Positions 55,836 to 64,000 of a stretch of DNA of 64,000 nt are shown here, piece after piece. Numbering within the stretch: position 1 is the stretch's first letter; the number at the start of each line of letters is the position of its first letter. A program made the translations under genes and the position numbers. Source of the DNA: Sphingobium sp. AS12 (GTDB lineage Bacteria > Pseudomonadota > Alphaproteobacteria > Sphingomonadales > Sphingomonadaceae); NCBI RefSeq assembly GCF_019097845.1, contig NZ_JAHRGM010000024.1, forward strand, positions 62,001-126,000, given 5' to 3'. The notes beneath the pieces were generated by a model. It was given only the letters and a program-made list of their open reading frames with translations. It did not search any database and was not told the origin of the DNA.

Positions 55836-56363
55836 ATGGCTGCCAAGGCGCTGTCCTTTGACGTTGGTGATTATGTCGTTTACCCCAAGCATGGCGTGGG
55901 CCGTGTGATCGAACTGCAAAAGGAGCAGATCGCCGGCATGGAGCTGGAGCTATATGTGCTCCGCTTCGAAAAAGAGCGGATGACGCTCCGCGTGCCGACC
56001 AACAAAGCTGAAGGCGTCGGGATGCGCAAGCTCTCGTCCAACAAGACGCTGGAAGAATCGATGGAAACATTGAAGGGCAAGCCCAAGGTCAAGCGCACCA
56101 TGTGGTCGCGCCGCGCGCAGGAATATGAAGCGAAGATCAATTCGGGCGATCTGGTGTCGATCGCCGAAGTGACCCGTGACCTGTTCCGCGCCGACGACCA
56201 GCCCGAACAAAGCTATTCCGAACGCCAGATTTTCGAGGCCGCGTCCAGCCGCCTCGCCCGCGAACTGGCGGCGATGGAAGAGACGGACGAACCCGCCGCG
56301 CTCAAGAAGATCCTCGCGATCCTCAATGAAGCCGCGCCGAAATATGCCAAGGTCGAAGGCTGA
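55836..56363 (+). CDS. carD: CarD-family transcriptional regulator
   Basis: RNA polymerase-binding factor that stabilises open complexes, acting at rRNA and other promoters. The 175 residues have an N-terminal RID tudor domain (FDVGDYVVYPKHGVGRVIEL) and a helical DNA-contacting C-terminal domain (TMWSRRAQEYEAKINSGDLV). ATG 55836 is preceded by GGAAAGG. Long leader region; a strong terminator follows at 56381. Confidence 0.95.
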   Translation: MAAKALSFDVGDYVVYPKHGVGRVIELQKEQIAGMELELYVLRFEKERMTLRVPTNKAEGVGMRKLSSNKTLEESMETLKGKPKVKRTMWSRRAQEYEAKINSGDLVSIAEVTRDLFRADDQPEQSYSERQIFEAASSRLARELAAMEETDEPAALKKILAILNEAAPKYAKVEG

Positions 56364-56380
56364 CATCAGCCATTGACGCG

Positions 56381-56415
56381 AAAAGGGCGCGCCTTGCGAA
56401 AGGCGCGCCCTTTTT
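56381..56415. terminator. Intrinsic terminator after carD, bidirectional
   Basis: AAAAGGGCGCGCC (56381-56393) pairs with GGCGCGCCCTTTTT (56402-56415), with A-run before and T-run after. It can also terminate the minus-strand small membrane gene ending at 56435. Confidence 0.95.
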
Positions 56416-56434
56416 CGTGCAGCGATGCGCGGGC

Positions 56435-56677
56435 TTATTCGCCCTTGGTGTCGACCGCATCCTTGGCCGCATCACCGACATCGCTGGCAGCCTGCCCGAC
56501 TTCTGTTGCAGCGCTGGTAACGGCATTATCATTGCTCGTCTCGCTGCTGACCAGGAAGAAGGCGGCAACTGCCACCACGATTACCAGCAGCAGGATTGCA
56601 AAGGTCATGCCCCCGCCACTGCGCTTTTCGATCACCGTGGTCGTCGTCGTTGCCGGACGCTCCTGATAGTCTGCCAT
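56435..56677 (-). CDS. Small single-pass membrane protein, unknown function
   Basis: An 80-residue protein. A Thr-rich hydrophilic start (MADYQERPATTTTTVIEKRS), one membrane segment (MTFAILLLVIVVAVAAFFLV), and a tail of Ala/Val/Asp repeats (EVGQAASDVGDAAKDAVDTK). A strong AGGAGGAG precedes ATG 56677. Not recognised; general stress membrane proteins can look like this. Convergent with carD. Confidence 0.75.
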   Translation of the reverse strand: MADYQERPATTTTTVIEKRSGGGMTFAILLLVIVVAVAAFFLVSSETSNDNAVTSAATEVGQAASDVGDAAKDAVDTKGE

Positions 56678-56753
56678 GAAACTCTCCTCCTCATCGTTCA
56701 GACGGGCGGATAATGCACGACGGGTTGGGACGGTTCCGGGCGGTGACGGCGGC

Positions 56754-57257
56754 TCACTCGTCCAATGGCACGAACGCCCCCTTGGCGCGATCCTTGACCA
56801 CCGCATCGGCGCGGAACACCGAACCGCTCATCGTGATATAGATGCCGGGCTGCGCCACCTGCGCCGTCGCAAAGGCCATGCCCAGATTGAAGCTCGCGTC
56901 GCTTTCGCCAAAGCGTGCCGGGGCCAACGCGCCGACCAGCACCACCGTCTTGCCGGGAATATCCGCCAATGCCTTGGCCGTGTCGGTCATCGTGTCGGTG
57001 CCATGGGTGATAACGATATGGCTTTCCGGCGCAGCAGCGACGCGGGCATAGATCAGCGCGCGGTCGGCATCGTCCAGTTCCAGACTATCCTTGCGCACAA
57101 CCTCCTCGATCCGGAAGGGCCGCTTTACCCGCGCCACATCCAGCAGCCGGGCCATCACCGTTTCACCGACCTGATAGTCGGACAGGGCATCGAAATAGAT
57201 TTTGTCGATCGTGCCACCGGTCGTCAGGATCAGGATGGGCGTTTCGGGGGACAACAT
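56754..57257 (-). CDS. Single-domain asparaginase-like protein
   Basis: A 167-residue protein with only the N-terminal domain of L-asparaginases. The catalytic elements ILTTGGTIDKIYF (Thr) and VITHGTDTMTDTA (Thr-Asp) are both present. Full asparaginases have about 320 residues in two domains, so this is a single-domain form or a truncated gene. The C-terminal SGSVFRADAVVKDRAKGAFV still resembles the family. Start ATG 57257 with GGAG upstream. Activity uncertain. Confidence 0.8.
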   Translation of the reverse strand: MLSPETPILILTTGGTIDKIYFDALSDYQVGETVMARLLDVARVKRPFRIEEVVRKDSLELDDADRALIYARVAAAPESHIVITHGTDTMTDTAKALADIPGKTVVLVGALAPARFGESDASFNLGMAFATAQVAQPGIYITMSGSVFRADAVVKDRAKGAFVPLDE

Positions 57258-57276
57258 GACAAGGCTCCGATGAAGA

Positions 57277-58101
57277 TTACGCTCCGCGCGCCATCGCTTC
57301 ACCACGATCGCGGGCGGCGGTCAGCGTGTCGGTGAGCAATGCCAGCAGCCGGTCGTCGGCGTCCAGCACATTCATTCCCTCGCGCGTCATGCCGCCGGGG
57401 CTGGCGACGCGATTGGCCAGCACGCCCGGACTGTCGCCGGTGCGGGCACTCGCCCGCGCAGCCATATTGGCCGAACCCTGCACCGTCGCCAGCGCCATGC
57501 GCGCGGCCTGATCGGCGGGGATGCCCAGCGCCTCACCCGCCCGTGCCAGCGCGTCGATGAAGCGGAAAAGGAAGGCGGGTCCACAACCCGACAGCGCCGT
57601 CACCTGATTGAACAGTGCTTCATCGCCAATCCATTCGGCCAGGCCCAACGGCGCGATCAACGCAGCAACATCCGCCTTTGCCTGCGCCGATGTCCTGTCA
57701 TCGGCGAATAGCGCCGTAACCCCCTCGCCCAGCCCCACGGGCAGATTGGGCATTGCCCGCACCATATCCCGCACCGCCGGAAAACGCGCCCGCAAATCAG
57801 CGAGCAAGGTGCCAGCGAGGATCGAGACGACCCGCATGTCCGCCCCGCACAAAGGCGCAATCGCCGCTGCAACATCGGCAATCTGATAGGGCTTCATCCC
57901 CAGCAACACGGTCGTCCCGGCGGGCAGCGTGGCCGGATAGTCAGTGACCACCGTCACGCCATCCGCGACCGGACGCCCGCTTGGACGCAGCACCGTCACC
58001 CGTGCGGGATCCAGGCCGCAATCCAGCCAGCGTGCCAGCATCTGCCCGGCCATATTGCCGCAGCCGATAAGGAACAAATGATCGGGCCAACGGATCGCCA
58101 C
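57277..58101 (-). CDS. proC: Pyrroline-5-carboxylate reductase
   Basis: Final step of proline synthesis. The 274 residues have the dinucleotide fold FLIGCGNMAGQMLARW, VLLGMKPYQIADVAAA, RAMPNLPVGLGEGVTALF, and the C-terminal TALSGCGPAFLFRFIDALAR then SPGGMTREGMNVLDA. Length normal. Next to ybjN, 4 nt away. Confidence 0.95.
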   Translation of the reverse strand: MAIRWPDHLFLIGCGNMAGQMLARWLDCGLDPARVTVLRPSGRPVADGVTVVTDYPATLPAGTTVLLGMKPYQIADVAAAIAPLCGADMRVVSILAGTLLADLRARFPAVRDMVRAMPNLPVGLGEGVTALFADDRTSAQAKADVAALIAPLGLAEWIGDEALFNQVTALSGCGPAFLFRFIDALARAGEALGIPADQAARMALATVQGSANMAARASARTGDSPGVLANRVASPGGMTREGMNVLDADDRLLALLTDTLTAARDRGEAMARGA

Positions 58102-58105
58102 GCGC

Positions 58106-58612
58106 TCAGGCCTCGCCGCGGGTTTCGATCAGGCTGGCGGCAATCGCCTCGGTCGGGCTCTTGCCGCCCCACAACACGAACTGGAACACCGGATAGAAAC
58201 GCTCGCATTCGTCGATCGCGGTCTCGACCAGCAATTGCGCCTGATCCAGCGTCAGCGTGCCGCCTGCGCCCAGCAGCGCGCCATGGCGGAACAAAATGAT
58301 GCCGCTCGACGACCATAGCTCAAAATGGCCCAGCCACAGTTGTTCGTTAATCAGCCCCAGCGTCTCGTAGATCGTGCCGCGCTTTTCATCGGTGACGCGA
58401 ATATCTGGCAGCGCCAGCAGTTGCAGCACCTGATCCTCGTCGCGCCAGATGCCGCGCAGCTCATATTGCGCCCAGCTGCCTTGCGTATTGGCGACGATCT
58501 CATCCTCGCCAACCTGCTCGTAGGTCCAGCCATGCGCCTCGAAAAAGGCCGCCAGCATGTCGATCGGCGCGGCTTCCTGGCCGCCATGCTCAAACTCGTC
58601 ACTATCCATCAT
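58106..58612 (-). CDS. YbjN-domain protein
   Basis: A 168-residue cytoplasmic protein of the YbjN family, structurally related to type III secretion chaperones, of unknown function but linked to stress and motility in E. coli. Segments LAAFFEAHGWTYEQVGEDEI, IYETLGLINEQLWLGHFELW and AQLLVETAIDECERFYPVFQ fit. It starts at ATG 58612, followed by a second Met. Located between ubiK and proC. Confidence 0.85.
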   Translation of the reverse strand: MMDSDEFEHGGQEAAPIDMLAAFFEAHGWTYEQVGEDEIVANTQGSWAQYELRGIWRDEDQVLQLLALPDIRVTDEKRGTIYETLGLINEQLWLGHFELWSSSGIILFRHGALLGAGGTLTLDQAQLLVETAIDECERFYPVFQFVLWGGKSPTEAIAASLIETRGEA

Positions 58613-58654
58613 CGGCGCGCCTTAACACCGCGAACGGCGAAAGGACAGACTGGA

Positions 58655-58954
58655 TCAGTCCGCTTCAACGGGCTTGGTCTTGGTCGCCTTGACCGTCTTT
58701 TTGACCGGTTCGGACGTCTTGCCTTCCAGCGCGTCGATGCGGGCCTTGAGCAATTCCACCTCTTCGCGCGCCGCCGCCGCCAGCGCCTTGACCGCGTCAA
58801 ACTCCTCACGCGACACGAAGTCCGCGCCGCCCATCCATTCCTTGGCCTTCTCGCGCGCATTGGCCTCAAACTCGCGGCTCATGCCCGCCACGGTCCCGGC
58901 CGCGCCATTCACCAGCTTGGCCAGATCGTCGAAAAAGCGGTTCTCGCTCTGCAT
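58655..58954 (-). CDS. ubiK: Ubiquinone biosynthesis accessory factor UbiK (BMFP domain)
   Basis: A 99-residue helical protein with FFDDLAKLVNGAAGTVAGMS, then EEFDAVKALAAAAREEVELL, the BMFP pattern of UbiK, which supports late ubiquinone steps with UbiJ. The C-terminal tail is Lys/Thr-rich. ATG 58954 follows GAGAGG at good spacing; ATG 58963 is too close to it. No UbiJ in view. Confidence 0.85.
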   Translation of the reverse strand: MQSENRFFDDLAKLVNGAAGTVAGMSREFEANAREKAKEWMGGADFVSREEFDAVKALAAAAREEVELLKARIDALEGKTSEPVKKTVKATKTKPVEAD

Positions 58955-58995
58955 GATGCTCATCCTCTCAACGGGCGCGGCAACCGCGCCAAAAA

Positions 58996-59544
58996 TCATA
59001 TCTGGGTCTGAAGCGCGGGCGCGACAAGGGTTTGCGCGTCCGGGTTCAGGCGATTAATCTCATAATTGAGGAAGGAGGCGAAGGCCAGCCAGGCCAGATA
59101 GGGCAGCAGCAACCAGCCTGCGACGCGGCGGATACGGCTGAACAGCCAGGCCGTTACCGTCACCAGCACGAACAGGACGAGGATCAGCACCAGCGCGCTG
59201 CCGACCTGATGCGCGCGGAAAAAGAGCGGCGACCAGGCAAGGTTCATGACAAACTGGACCAGAAACAGGGTGATGGCCAGGCCCCGCCCCTTCGCCCCGC
59301 GCGCGTGCAGCACGATCGCCAGCGCCAGTGCCATCGCAATGTAGAGAATGGTCCAGGCGACGCCAAATGCCCAGCCCGGCGGCATCAGCGCGGGCTTTAC
59401 CAGCGCGTCGAACCAGCGATTGCCAAAGCCGCTATTGGCGAACTGCCCCGACAGGAAACCCAACAGGACGATGACCGGCACGGTCACCAGCGCCCAGCGC
59501 AGATAGGCAAGGCGCAATTGGCCGGGGGACGCGATTTCGTTCAT
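58996..59544 (-). CDS. tspO: TspO/MBR-family membrane protein
   Basis: A 182-residue five-pass membrane protein of the tryptophan-rich sensory protein/peripheral benzodiazepine receptor family, which binds porphyrins and heme. Motifs: KPALMPPGWAFGVAWTILYI, then FFRAHQVGSALVLI, LPYLAWLAFASFLNYEINRL. The ATG 59544 (MNEIASPG) has GGAGAAG upstream; TTG 59550 is possible. Lies after the RND pump. Confidence 0.9.
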   Translation of the reverse strand: MNEIASPGQLRLAYLRWALVTVPVIVLLGFLSGQFANSGFGNRWFDALVKPALMPPGWAFGVAWTILYIAMALALAIVLHARGAKGRGLAITLFLVQFVMNLAWSPLFFRAHQVGSALVLILVLFVLVTVTAWLFSRIRRVAGWLLLPYLAWLAFASFLNYEINRLNPDAQTLVAPALQTQI

Positions 59545-59568
59545 CGGCAACGCTTCTCCACGCTCATC

Positions 59569-62500
59569 CTATTCGGCCGGATCGGGCGAATCCTTCAACG
59601 CCGAATCCAGCTTGCGACCAACGGTTTGCGGAGAAACGGTCCGCTTCGCAACACGCGAATAGAATATGGGGATCAGGAACAGGGTGATCAGCGTCGCCAG
59701 ACTGACGCCAAAGACGATGACCACGCCGATCGAGTTGCGCGCCGCCGCGCCAGCGCCGCCGCGAATCACCAGTGGCACCGCGCCGATGACGGTCGCGATC
59801 GACGTCATCAGGATCGGCCGCAGGCGGCGGGTCGCGGCCTCCCGAATGGCCTCCGCCACCTCCAGCCCCTCGTCGCGCAACTGGTTGGCGAACTCGACGA
59901 TCAGGATGCCATTCTTGGCCGCCAGCCCCACCAGCATGACGATGCCGATCTGGCTGTAAAGGTTGATCGACCCGCCCGTGACAATCAGCCCCAGCACGCC
60001 ACCCGCCACCGCCAGCGGCACCGTTGCTATGATGACGCCGGGATGAATGAAACTCTCGAATTGCGCTGCCAGCAGCAGATAGACGATCAGGATGGTGAGG
60101 CCAAAAATTAGCCAGATCGACCCGCCGGTTTCGCGCAGCGACTGGCTTTCGCCGCGATAGCCGATCGCCAGCACTTCGGGCGACTGGCGCGCTTCCGTCT
60201 CCAGAAAGGCGAGCGCCTGTCCCAGCGACGTGCCGGGGGCCAGCGCAGCGGTCAGCGTGATGGCGCGCAGCTTGTTGTAACGGTTGAGCTGGCGCGGCCC
60301 GGCCACTTCGCGTACCGTGACCAACGCCGACAGCGGGACCAGAGCACCATTGGTCGCGCGCACCTGTATCCGTTCCAGATCGGCCAGCGTCTGCCGCCCC
60401 TCCTGTTCCGCCTGCACCAGCACGCGATATTCCTCGCCCCGGTCGACATAGGTGGTCACGCGCCGCGACCCCAACAGGCTTTGCAAGGCCTGGCTGATGT
60501 CGTTGACCGACACGCCCAGGTCACCCGCGCGCTGCTGGTTGACGTCGATCCGCATCTGCGGCTTGGTTTCCTTATAGTCGCTGTCCAGGTTGATCAGCCC
60601 CGGATAGCTGGCCGCGGCGGCAATGATCCGATCGCGCGCCACCACCAGCCCTTCATAGGTCGATCCGGCCAGCACGATATTGACCGGCAGGCCGCGCCCA
60701 CGCCCCAGCCCCGATCGCGGTGCCGCATTGCCGCGCACGCCGGGCTGGTCGGCAATCACCTTGTTGATAATGGTCGCGACTTCCGCCGTCGTGATCGTGC
60801 GGTCCTCCCATGGGCGCAGGAAGGCGATGACATTGCCGCTGTTGAAATCATCCGACGTCCCGAAACCTGCCGGCGCACGGACAATCAGATTCTGGAGCGT
60901 TCCGTCTTTCCGCAACGGGGCCAGCTCATTTTCGATCTTGCGCATGTAGGCCAGCATCCGGTCAAAGCCCGCCCCCTCCGGCGCGCTGATCTGGCTGTCG
61001 ACCACGCCGGTATCCTCGGCAGGTGCCAGTTCGCTCGGCAGCAGGGTGAACATCCCCCCCGCAAGCGCCAGAAATAGACCAACCCCGATCAGCGGCAGCA
61101 GCGGCTTGCGCAGGACATGGTCCAGCCAGCGGGCATAGCCGCCCTCCAGCCGCTGGAACCGGGCATCGACCCAGCGCGCCAGCCGCCCGCGTTCGGCATT
61201 GTTGAGCAGCTTGGAACAGAGCATCGGGGCCAGGCTGAGCGATATGAAGCCCGAAAAAGCGATGGCGGCGATCATCGCGACCGCCAGTTCGCGGAACAGC
61301 AGTCCGGTCTGCCCCGCCAGGAACATCACCGGCACGAACACCGCGCAAACGACCAATGTGGTGGAAATGATCGCAAAACCCACCTGCCGCGTACCGAGAT
61401 AAGAGGCGACCAGCGGGTCTTCTCCCTGCTCGATCCGATGATAGACATTCTCCAGCACGACGATCGCGTCATCCACCACCAGCCCGATCGCCAGCACGAA
61501 GGCGAGCAAGGTCAGCAGGTTGATGGACAGGCCAAGCAGCCACATGACCGCGCAGGTCGCCAGCAGGCAGATCGGCACGGTGATGGCGGGCACGATCGTC
61601 GCGCGCACCGACCCTAGGAACAGGAAGATGACGAGGATGACGAGCAGCGCCGCTTCAAGCAGCGTGTCATAGACATTTTCGATCGCGCGGCTGATGAACA
61701 GCGATTCGTCGGAACCAACCGCCACCCGCATCCCCTGCGGCAGGGTCGGGCGCAACTGTTCGGCCAGCGCCTTGGCCTTGTCCGCCACCTCCAGCGTGTT
61801 CGCGCCCGACTGCCGCACGATGCCAAGGCCGATCGCGGTCCCGGCATTGGAGCGGAAGCTGCTATAGGGGTTTTCCGGCCCTTCCTCGATCCGCGCGACA
61901 TCGCCCAGCTTGACCTGATAGCCATTGTCGCCCCGGCCAACGACCAACTGGGCAAATTGCTCCGGCGTGGCGAACGGGCGATCCACACGCAGCGTCTGGT
62001 TCTGATCCTTCGATTCAAACCGCCCGGCGGGCAGTTCGACATTCTGCGCACGCAATGCATTTTCGACATCGGCCGGCGTCAGGCCAAAGGCGGCTAGCCG
62101 CTCCGCATTCATCCACACGCGGGTCGATGGCCGCGCCTCCCCGCCGATCGTGACGCGCGCTACCCCGTCGATCGCGGAGAAACGGTCGGCAATATTGCGG
62201 TCGATATAATCGCTCAGCTGGATCGCGCTCCAGCCGGGGCGGGAGAAGGCCAGGAACAGGATCGGCCGCGCATCCGCATCGACCTTGCGGATTTCAGGCG
62301 CCAGCGCATCCTCCGGCAGATCCTCCACCACTGACCCCACCCGGTCGCGCACATCGTTGGCGGCGGTGTCTATGTCGCGCGAGGGATCGAATTCGATGCT
62401 GATGTTGGACGTACCGTCCTGCGACGTCGATGTAATCGTGCGGATGCCCTGCACGCCCGCGACCGCATCCTCGATCAGCTGGGTGATGCGGGTTTCCACG

Positions 62501-62673
62501 ACCGAAGCCGCAGCGCCGGTATAATTGGTCTCGACCGACACGACCGGCGGATCGGTGTCGGGATATTCGCGAACCGACAGGCTGAGATAGCCCACCACCC
62601 CGACGATGCAGAGCAGCACCGCGACGACGGCGGAGAAAACCGGGCGGCGGACGGACAGGTCGGACAGCTGCAT
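59569..62673 (-). CDS. RND-family efflux permease
   Basis: A 1034-residue inner membrane proton-driven transporter of the HAE1 type. Twelve membrane segments are seen, with the first (FSAVVAVLLCIVGVVGYLSL), VDDAIVVLENVYHRIEQGED (proton relay Asp pair), LFRELAVAMIAAIAFSGFIS, and a large periplasmic loop. The C-terminal GGILGLIVTG-like segment (here GVLGLIVTGGSINLYSQIG) is intact. Downstream of its adaptor by 8 nt. No outer membrane factor gene is seen; a shared TolC-type partner may serve. Confidence 0.95.
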   Translation of the reverse strand: MQLSDLSVRRPVFSAVVAVLLCIVGVVGYLSLSVREYPDTDPPVVSVETNYTGAAASVVETRITQLIEDAVAGVQGIRTITSTSQDGTSNISIEFDPSRDIDTAANDVRDRVGSVVEDLPEDALAPEIRKVDADARPILFLAFSRPGWSAIQLSDYIDRNIADRFSAIDGVARVTIGGEARPSTRVWMNAERLAAFGLTPADVENALRAQNVELPAGRFESKDQNQTLRVDRPFATPEQFAQLVVGRGDNGYQVKLGDVARIEEGPENPYSSFRSNAGTAIGLGIVRQSGANTLEVADKAKALAEQLRPTLPQGMRVAVGSDESLFISRAIENVYDTLLEAALLVILVIFLFLGSVRATIVPAITVPICLLATCAVMWLLGLSINLLTLLAFVLAIGLVVDDAIVVLENVYHRIEQGEDPLVASYLGTRQVGFAIISTTLVVCAVFVPVMFLAGQTGLLFRELAVAMIAAIAFSGFISLSLAPMLCSKLLNNAERGRLARWVDARFQRLEGGYARWLDHVLRKPLLPLIGVGLFLALAGGMFTLLPSELAPAEDTGVVDSQISAPEGAGFDRMLAYMRKIENELAPLRKDGTLQNLIVRAPAGFGTSDDFNSGNVIAFLRPWEDRTITTAEVATIINKVIADQPGVRGNAAPRSGLGRGRGLPVNIVLAGSTYEGLVVARDRIIAAAASYPGLINLDSDYKETKPQMRIDVNQQRAGDLGVSVNDISQALQSLLGSRRVTTYVDRGEEYRVLVQAEQEGRQTLADLERIQVRATNGALVPLSALVTVREVAGPRQLNRYNKLRAITLTAALAPGTSLGQALAFLETEARQSPEVLAIGYRGESQSLRETGGSIWLIFGLTILIVYLLLAAQFESFIHPGVIIATVPLAVAGGVLGLIVTGGSINLYSQIGIVMLVGLAAKNGILIVEFANQLRDEGLEVAEAIREAATRRLRPILMTSIATVIGAVPLVIRGGAGAAARNSIGVVIVFGVSLATLITLFLIPIFYSRVAKRTVSPQTVGRKLDSALKDSPDPAE

Positions 62674-62681
62674 GGCGTTGC

Positions 62682-63725
62682 TTAGCCTGCGGGCTTGGCT
62701 GATGGCGCGGGCTTATCCCCTGCCAGTCGCACCGGCGCGCCATCGCTCAGCTTGACGACGCCATCGGTAACGACCATCTGCCCGGCCTTCACCCCGCCCA
62801 AAATCTCGACCAGTCCGTTCTGGCGCAGGCCGGTATCGACCTTGACCCGCTTGGCCTTGCGATCCTCCAGCACGAACACGAAGCGTTCCTCACCATCGCC
62901 GACCACTGCCAGTTCGGGCAGCGCAAGCGACTTGCGCTGGCGCGACACGATGCTGACGGTCAGCAACATGCCAGGCTTCAACGCACGATCGGGATTGGGC
63001 AGGATCGCGCGCACGCGCACGGCGCGGGTGGCGGGGTCGATCACCGGGTCGATCGTTGCGATCGTGCCGGTAAAGGGCCGGTCGGGCCAGGCGGCAGAGA
63101 CAGCGCGGATCGCCTGACCCGCGCGAATGGTGGCCAGGCGCGTCTCCGGCACGGTGAAGTCCAGCTTGATTCGCGAAATGTCGCTGACCGTGGCGATCGC
63201 CGTCCCCGCCGTCACGATCGCGCCGGGCGATACGGTGCGCAGGCTGACCCAGCCGCCAAAGGGCGCGCGGATCACCCGGTCGCTGATCGCAGCGCGACTC
63301 TGGTCGGCGCTCGCCTTGGCCGCATTGGCCAGCGCCAACTGCTGATCGAGCGAAGCGGCCGTCGCGAACCCGCGCGTTTTCAAAGCCTGCACCCGCTGCA
63401 ATTGCTGCCCGGCCTGCAACGCCTGCGCCTGCGCCGCGGCCAGTTCCGCCTGTTCCTCGGCGATCGACATGGTCGCGATCACCTGCCCCTTGGCGACATA
63501 GCCGCCATCGGCGAAATTGATCGACGTAACCCGCTCGGTCACCGGCGCAGACAGGATAACCTGTTCATTGGCCAGCGCCGTGCCGACAGCGTCGAGCGTA
63601 TCGGCGAAATCGGCGGTTGCGATCGGCGCCGCCTCGACCAGCGCAGCCGGGCGCGGCTTGGGCGCCTTGTCGCCGCTGCAACCGGCAAGGCAAAGGGCGG
63701 TGAAAAGAAACAGGGAATTACGCAT
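62682..63725 (-). CDS. RND efflux membrane fusion protein (HlyD-like), lipoprotein
   Basis: A 347-residue periplasmic adaptor with a lipobox (LFTALCLAGC, Cys16). The barrel-sandwich (VTSINFADGGYVAKGQVIAT), helical hairpin (AELAAAQAQALQAGQQLQRV) and beta-barrel domain (AIATVSDISRIKLDFTVPET) are readable. It forms the operon with the RND permease. A GCGACA/TGTCGC inverted repeat lies in the promoter region at 63752-63776. Confidence 0.93.
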   Translation of the reverse strand: MRNSLFLFTALCLAGCSGDKAPKPRPAALVEAAPIATADFADTLDAVGTALANEQVILSAPVTERVTSINFADGGYVAKGQVIATMSIAEEQAELAAAQAQALQAGQQLQRVQALKTRGFATAASLDQQLALANAAKASADQSRAAISDRVIRAPFGGWVSLRTVSPGAIVTAGTAIATVSDISRIKLDFTVPETRLATIRAGQAIRAVSAAWPDRPFTGTIATIDPVIDPATRAVRVRAILPNPDRALKPGMLLTVSIVSRQRKSLALPELAVVGDGEERFVFVLEDRKAKRVKVDTGLRQNGLVEILGGVKAGQMVVTDGVVKLSDGAPVRLAGDKPAPSAKPAG

Positions 63726-63751
63726 GGTGGAGGGCTATCGGGCCTTTCGGT

Positions 63752-63776
63752 GCGACACAACATGGCCTTTTGTCGC
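63752..63776. promoter_or_regulatory. Inverted repeat upstream of the RND operon
   Basis: GCGACA (63752-63757) pairs with TGTCGC (63771-63776) in the 89-nt gap between the RND adaptor start and the tlyA end. It may be an operator or a terminator for tlyA. Confidence 0.35.
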
Positions 63777-63814
63777 AAGATGTAACAACGTCCCAAATAA
63801 CGAACATAAGGCGT

Positions 63815-64000
63815 TTATCCACCAAGCCGGGCATGGAGCAGAAATTCGACATTGCCCTGCGGTCCGGTGATCGGACTGGGCGTGATGCCGATAACGGTCC
63901 ATCCCTGCGCCTGTATCCATGCGCCCACCTCTTCACAAACCCGTTCGTGGATGTCTGGATCGCGCACCACCCCGCCCTTGCCGACTTCCTCACGCCCCGC
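63815..64000 (-). CDS. tlyA: TlyA-family rRNA methyltransferase (partial, N-terminus beyond the window)
   Basis: Only the last 61 codons are present. The end reads AGREEVGKGGVVRDPDIHER then GWTVIGITPSPITGPQGNVE and FLLHARLGG, the C-terminal part of the TlyA FtsJ-like methyltransferase domain, known to 2'-O-methylate rRNA and sometimes called hemolysin. The start is off the right edge. Stop TAA at 63815-63817. Confidence 0.9.
   Translation of the reverse strand, partial: AGREEVGKGGVVRDPDIHERVCEEVGAWIQAQGWTVIGITPSPITGPQGNVEFLLHARLGG

Overview
The window is about 65 percent G+C apart from one A+T-richer pocket near 38.0-39.2 kb. It looks like the chromosome of a sphingomonad alphaproteobacterium, most likely Sphingobium or a close relative. 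Reasons: a full division and cell wall (dcw) cluster with the mraZ-rsmH-ftsL-ftsI-murEF-mraY-murD-ftsW-murG-murC-murB-ddl-ftsQAZ order; the argS-SPOR-nagZ-scpAB-tatABC order; a SUV3-like helicase followed by an S4 protein, a 7Fe ferredoxin and CarD; EcfG-type promoters; and many short palindromic intergenic repeats. No phage, integrase, transposase, CRISPR array or rRNA was seen, and no intact tRNA. The species assignment is inference.

Region 1 (1-18.6 kb, minus strand) is the dcw cluster, from an MraZ-box/promoter region at 18.52-18.61 kb down to ftsZ, which runs off the left edge. Most genes overlap by 1-13 nt. The only breaks wider than 50 nt are two repeat-filled gaps (murC/murG and murB/ddl) and the ftsA/ftsZ gap. 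A Met-rich 65-residue gene sits between murC and murB, and murD carries an in-frame palindromic repeat.

Region 2 (18.6-22.9 kb) has a membrane protein with a cytoplasmic-type core, a small anchored protein, cysteine synthase, a SleB-type cell wall hydrolase, a candidate stress-induced small RNA with two C-rich hairpin loops, and an entericidin. Both of the last two have EcfG-like promoters. Region 3 (22.9-31.2 kb, minus) holds tatABC, scpAB, nagZ, a SPOR protein and argS, interrupted by a TetR-Rieske oxygenase pair with twin palindromic operators. Region 4 (31.4-37.8 kb) holds a lipoprotein, ispH-thrB-rnhA, a TetR regulator and the ahpC-ahpF peroxide system.

Region 5 (37.8-39.3 kb) is an A+T-richer accessory pocket with a zinc-ribbon protein of unknown function. 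Region 6 (39.3-44.7 kb) holds an L,D-transpeptidase, rnhB, thiD, a DUF1272 protein, glmM and an AGCS amino acid symporter. Region 7 (44.7-50.3 kb) holds a CsbD stress protein with an EcfG-like promoter. It also holds a divergent four-gene module: an exported truncated hemoglobin plus a DUF3034 outer membrane barrel on one side, and a periplasmic type-1 copper protein plus a membrane GGDEF/EAL protein on the other. This is the best candidate here for an undescribed sensing system. A nucleotidyltransferase follows.

Region 8 (50.3-64 kb) holds an M23 endopeptidase, the helicase-S4-fdxA-carD block, a small membrane protein, an asparaginase-domain protein, proC, ybjN, ubiK, tspO, an RND efflux pump with its adaptor, and the end of tlyA. 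Short mosaic palindromes recur throughout, including hairpins related by compensatory base changes.
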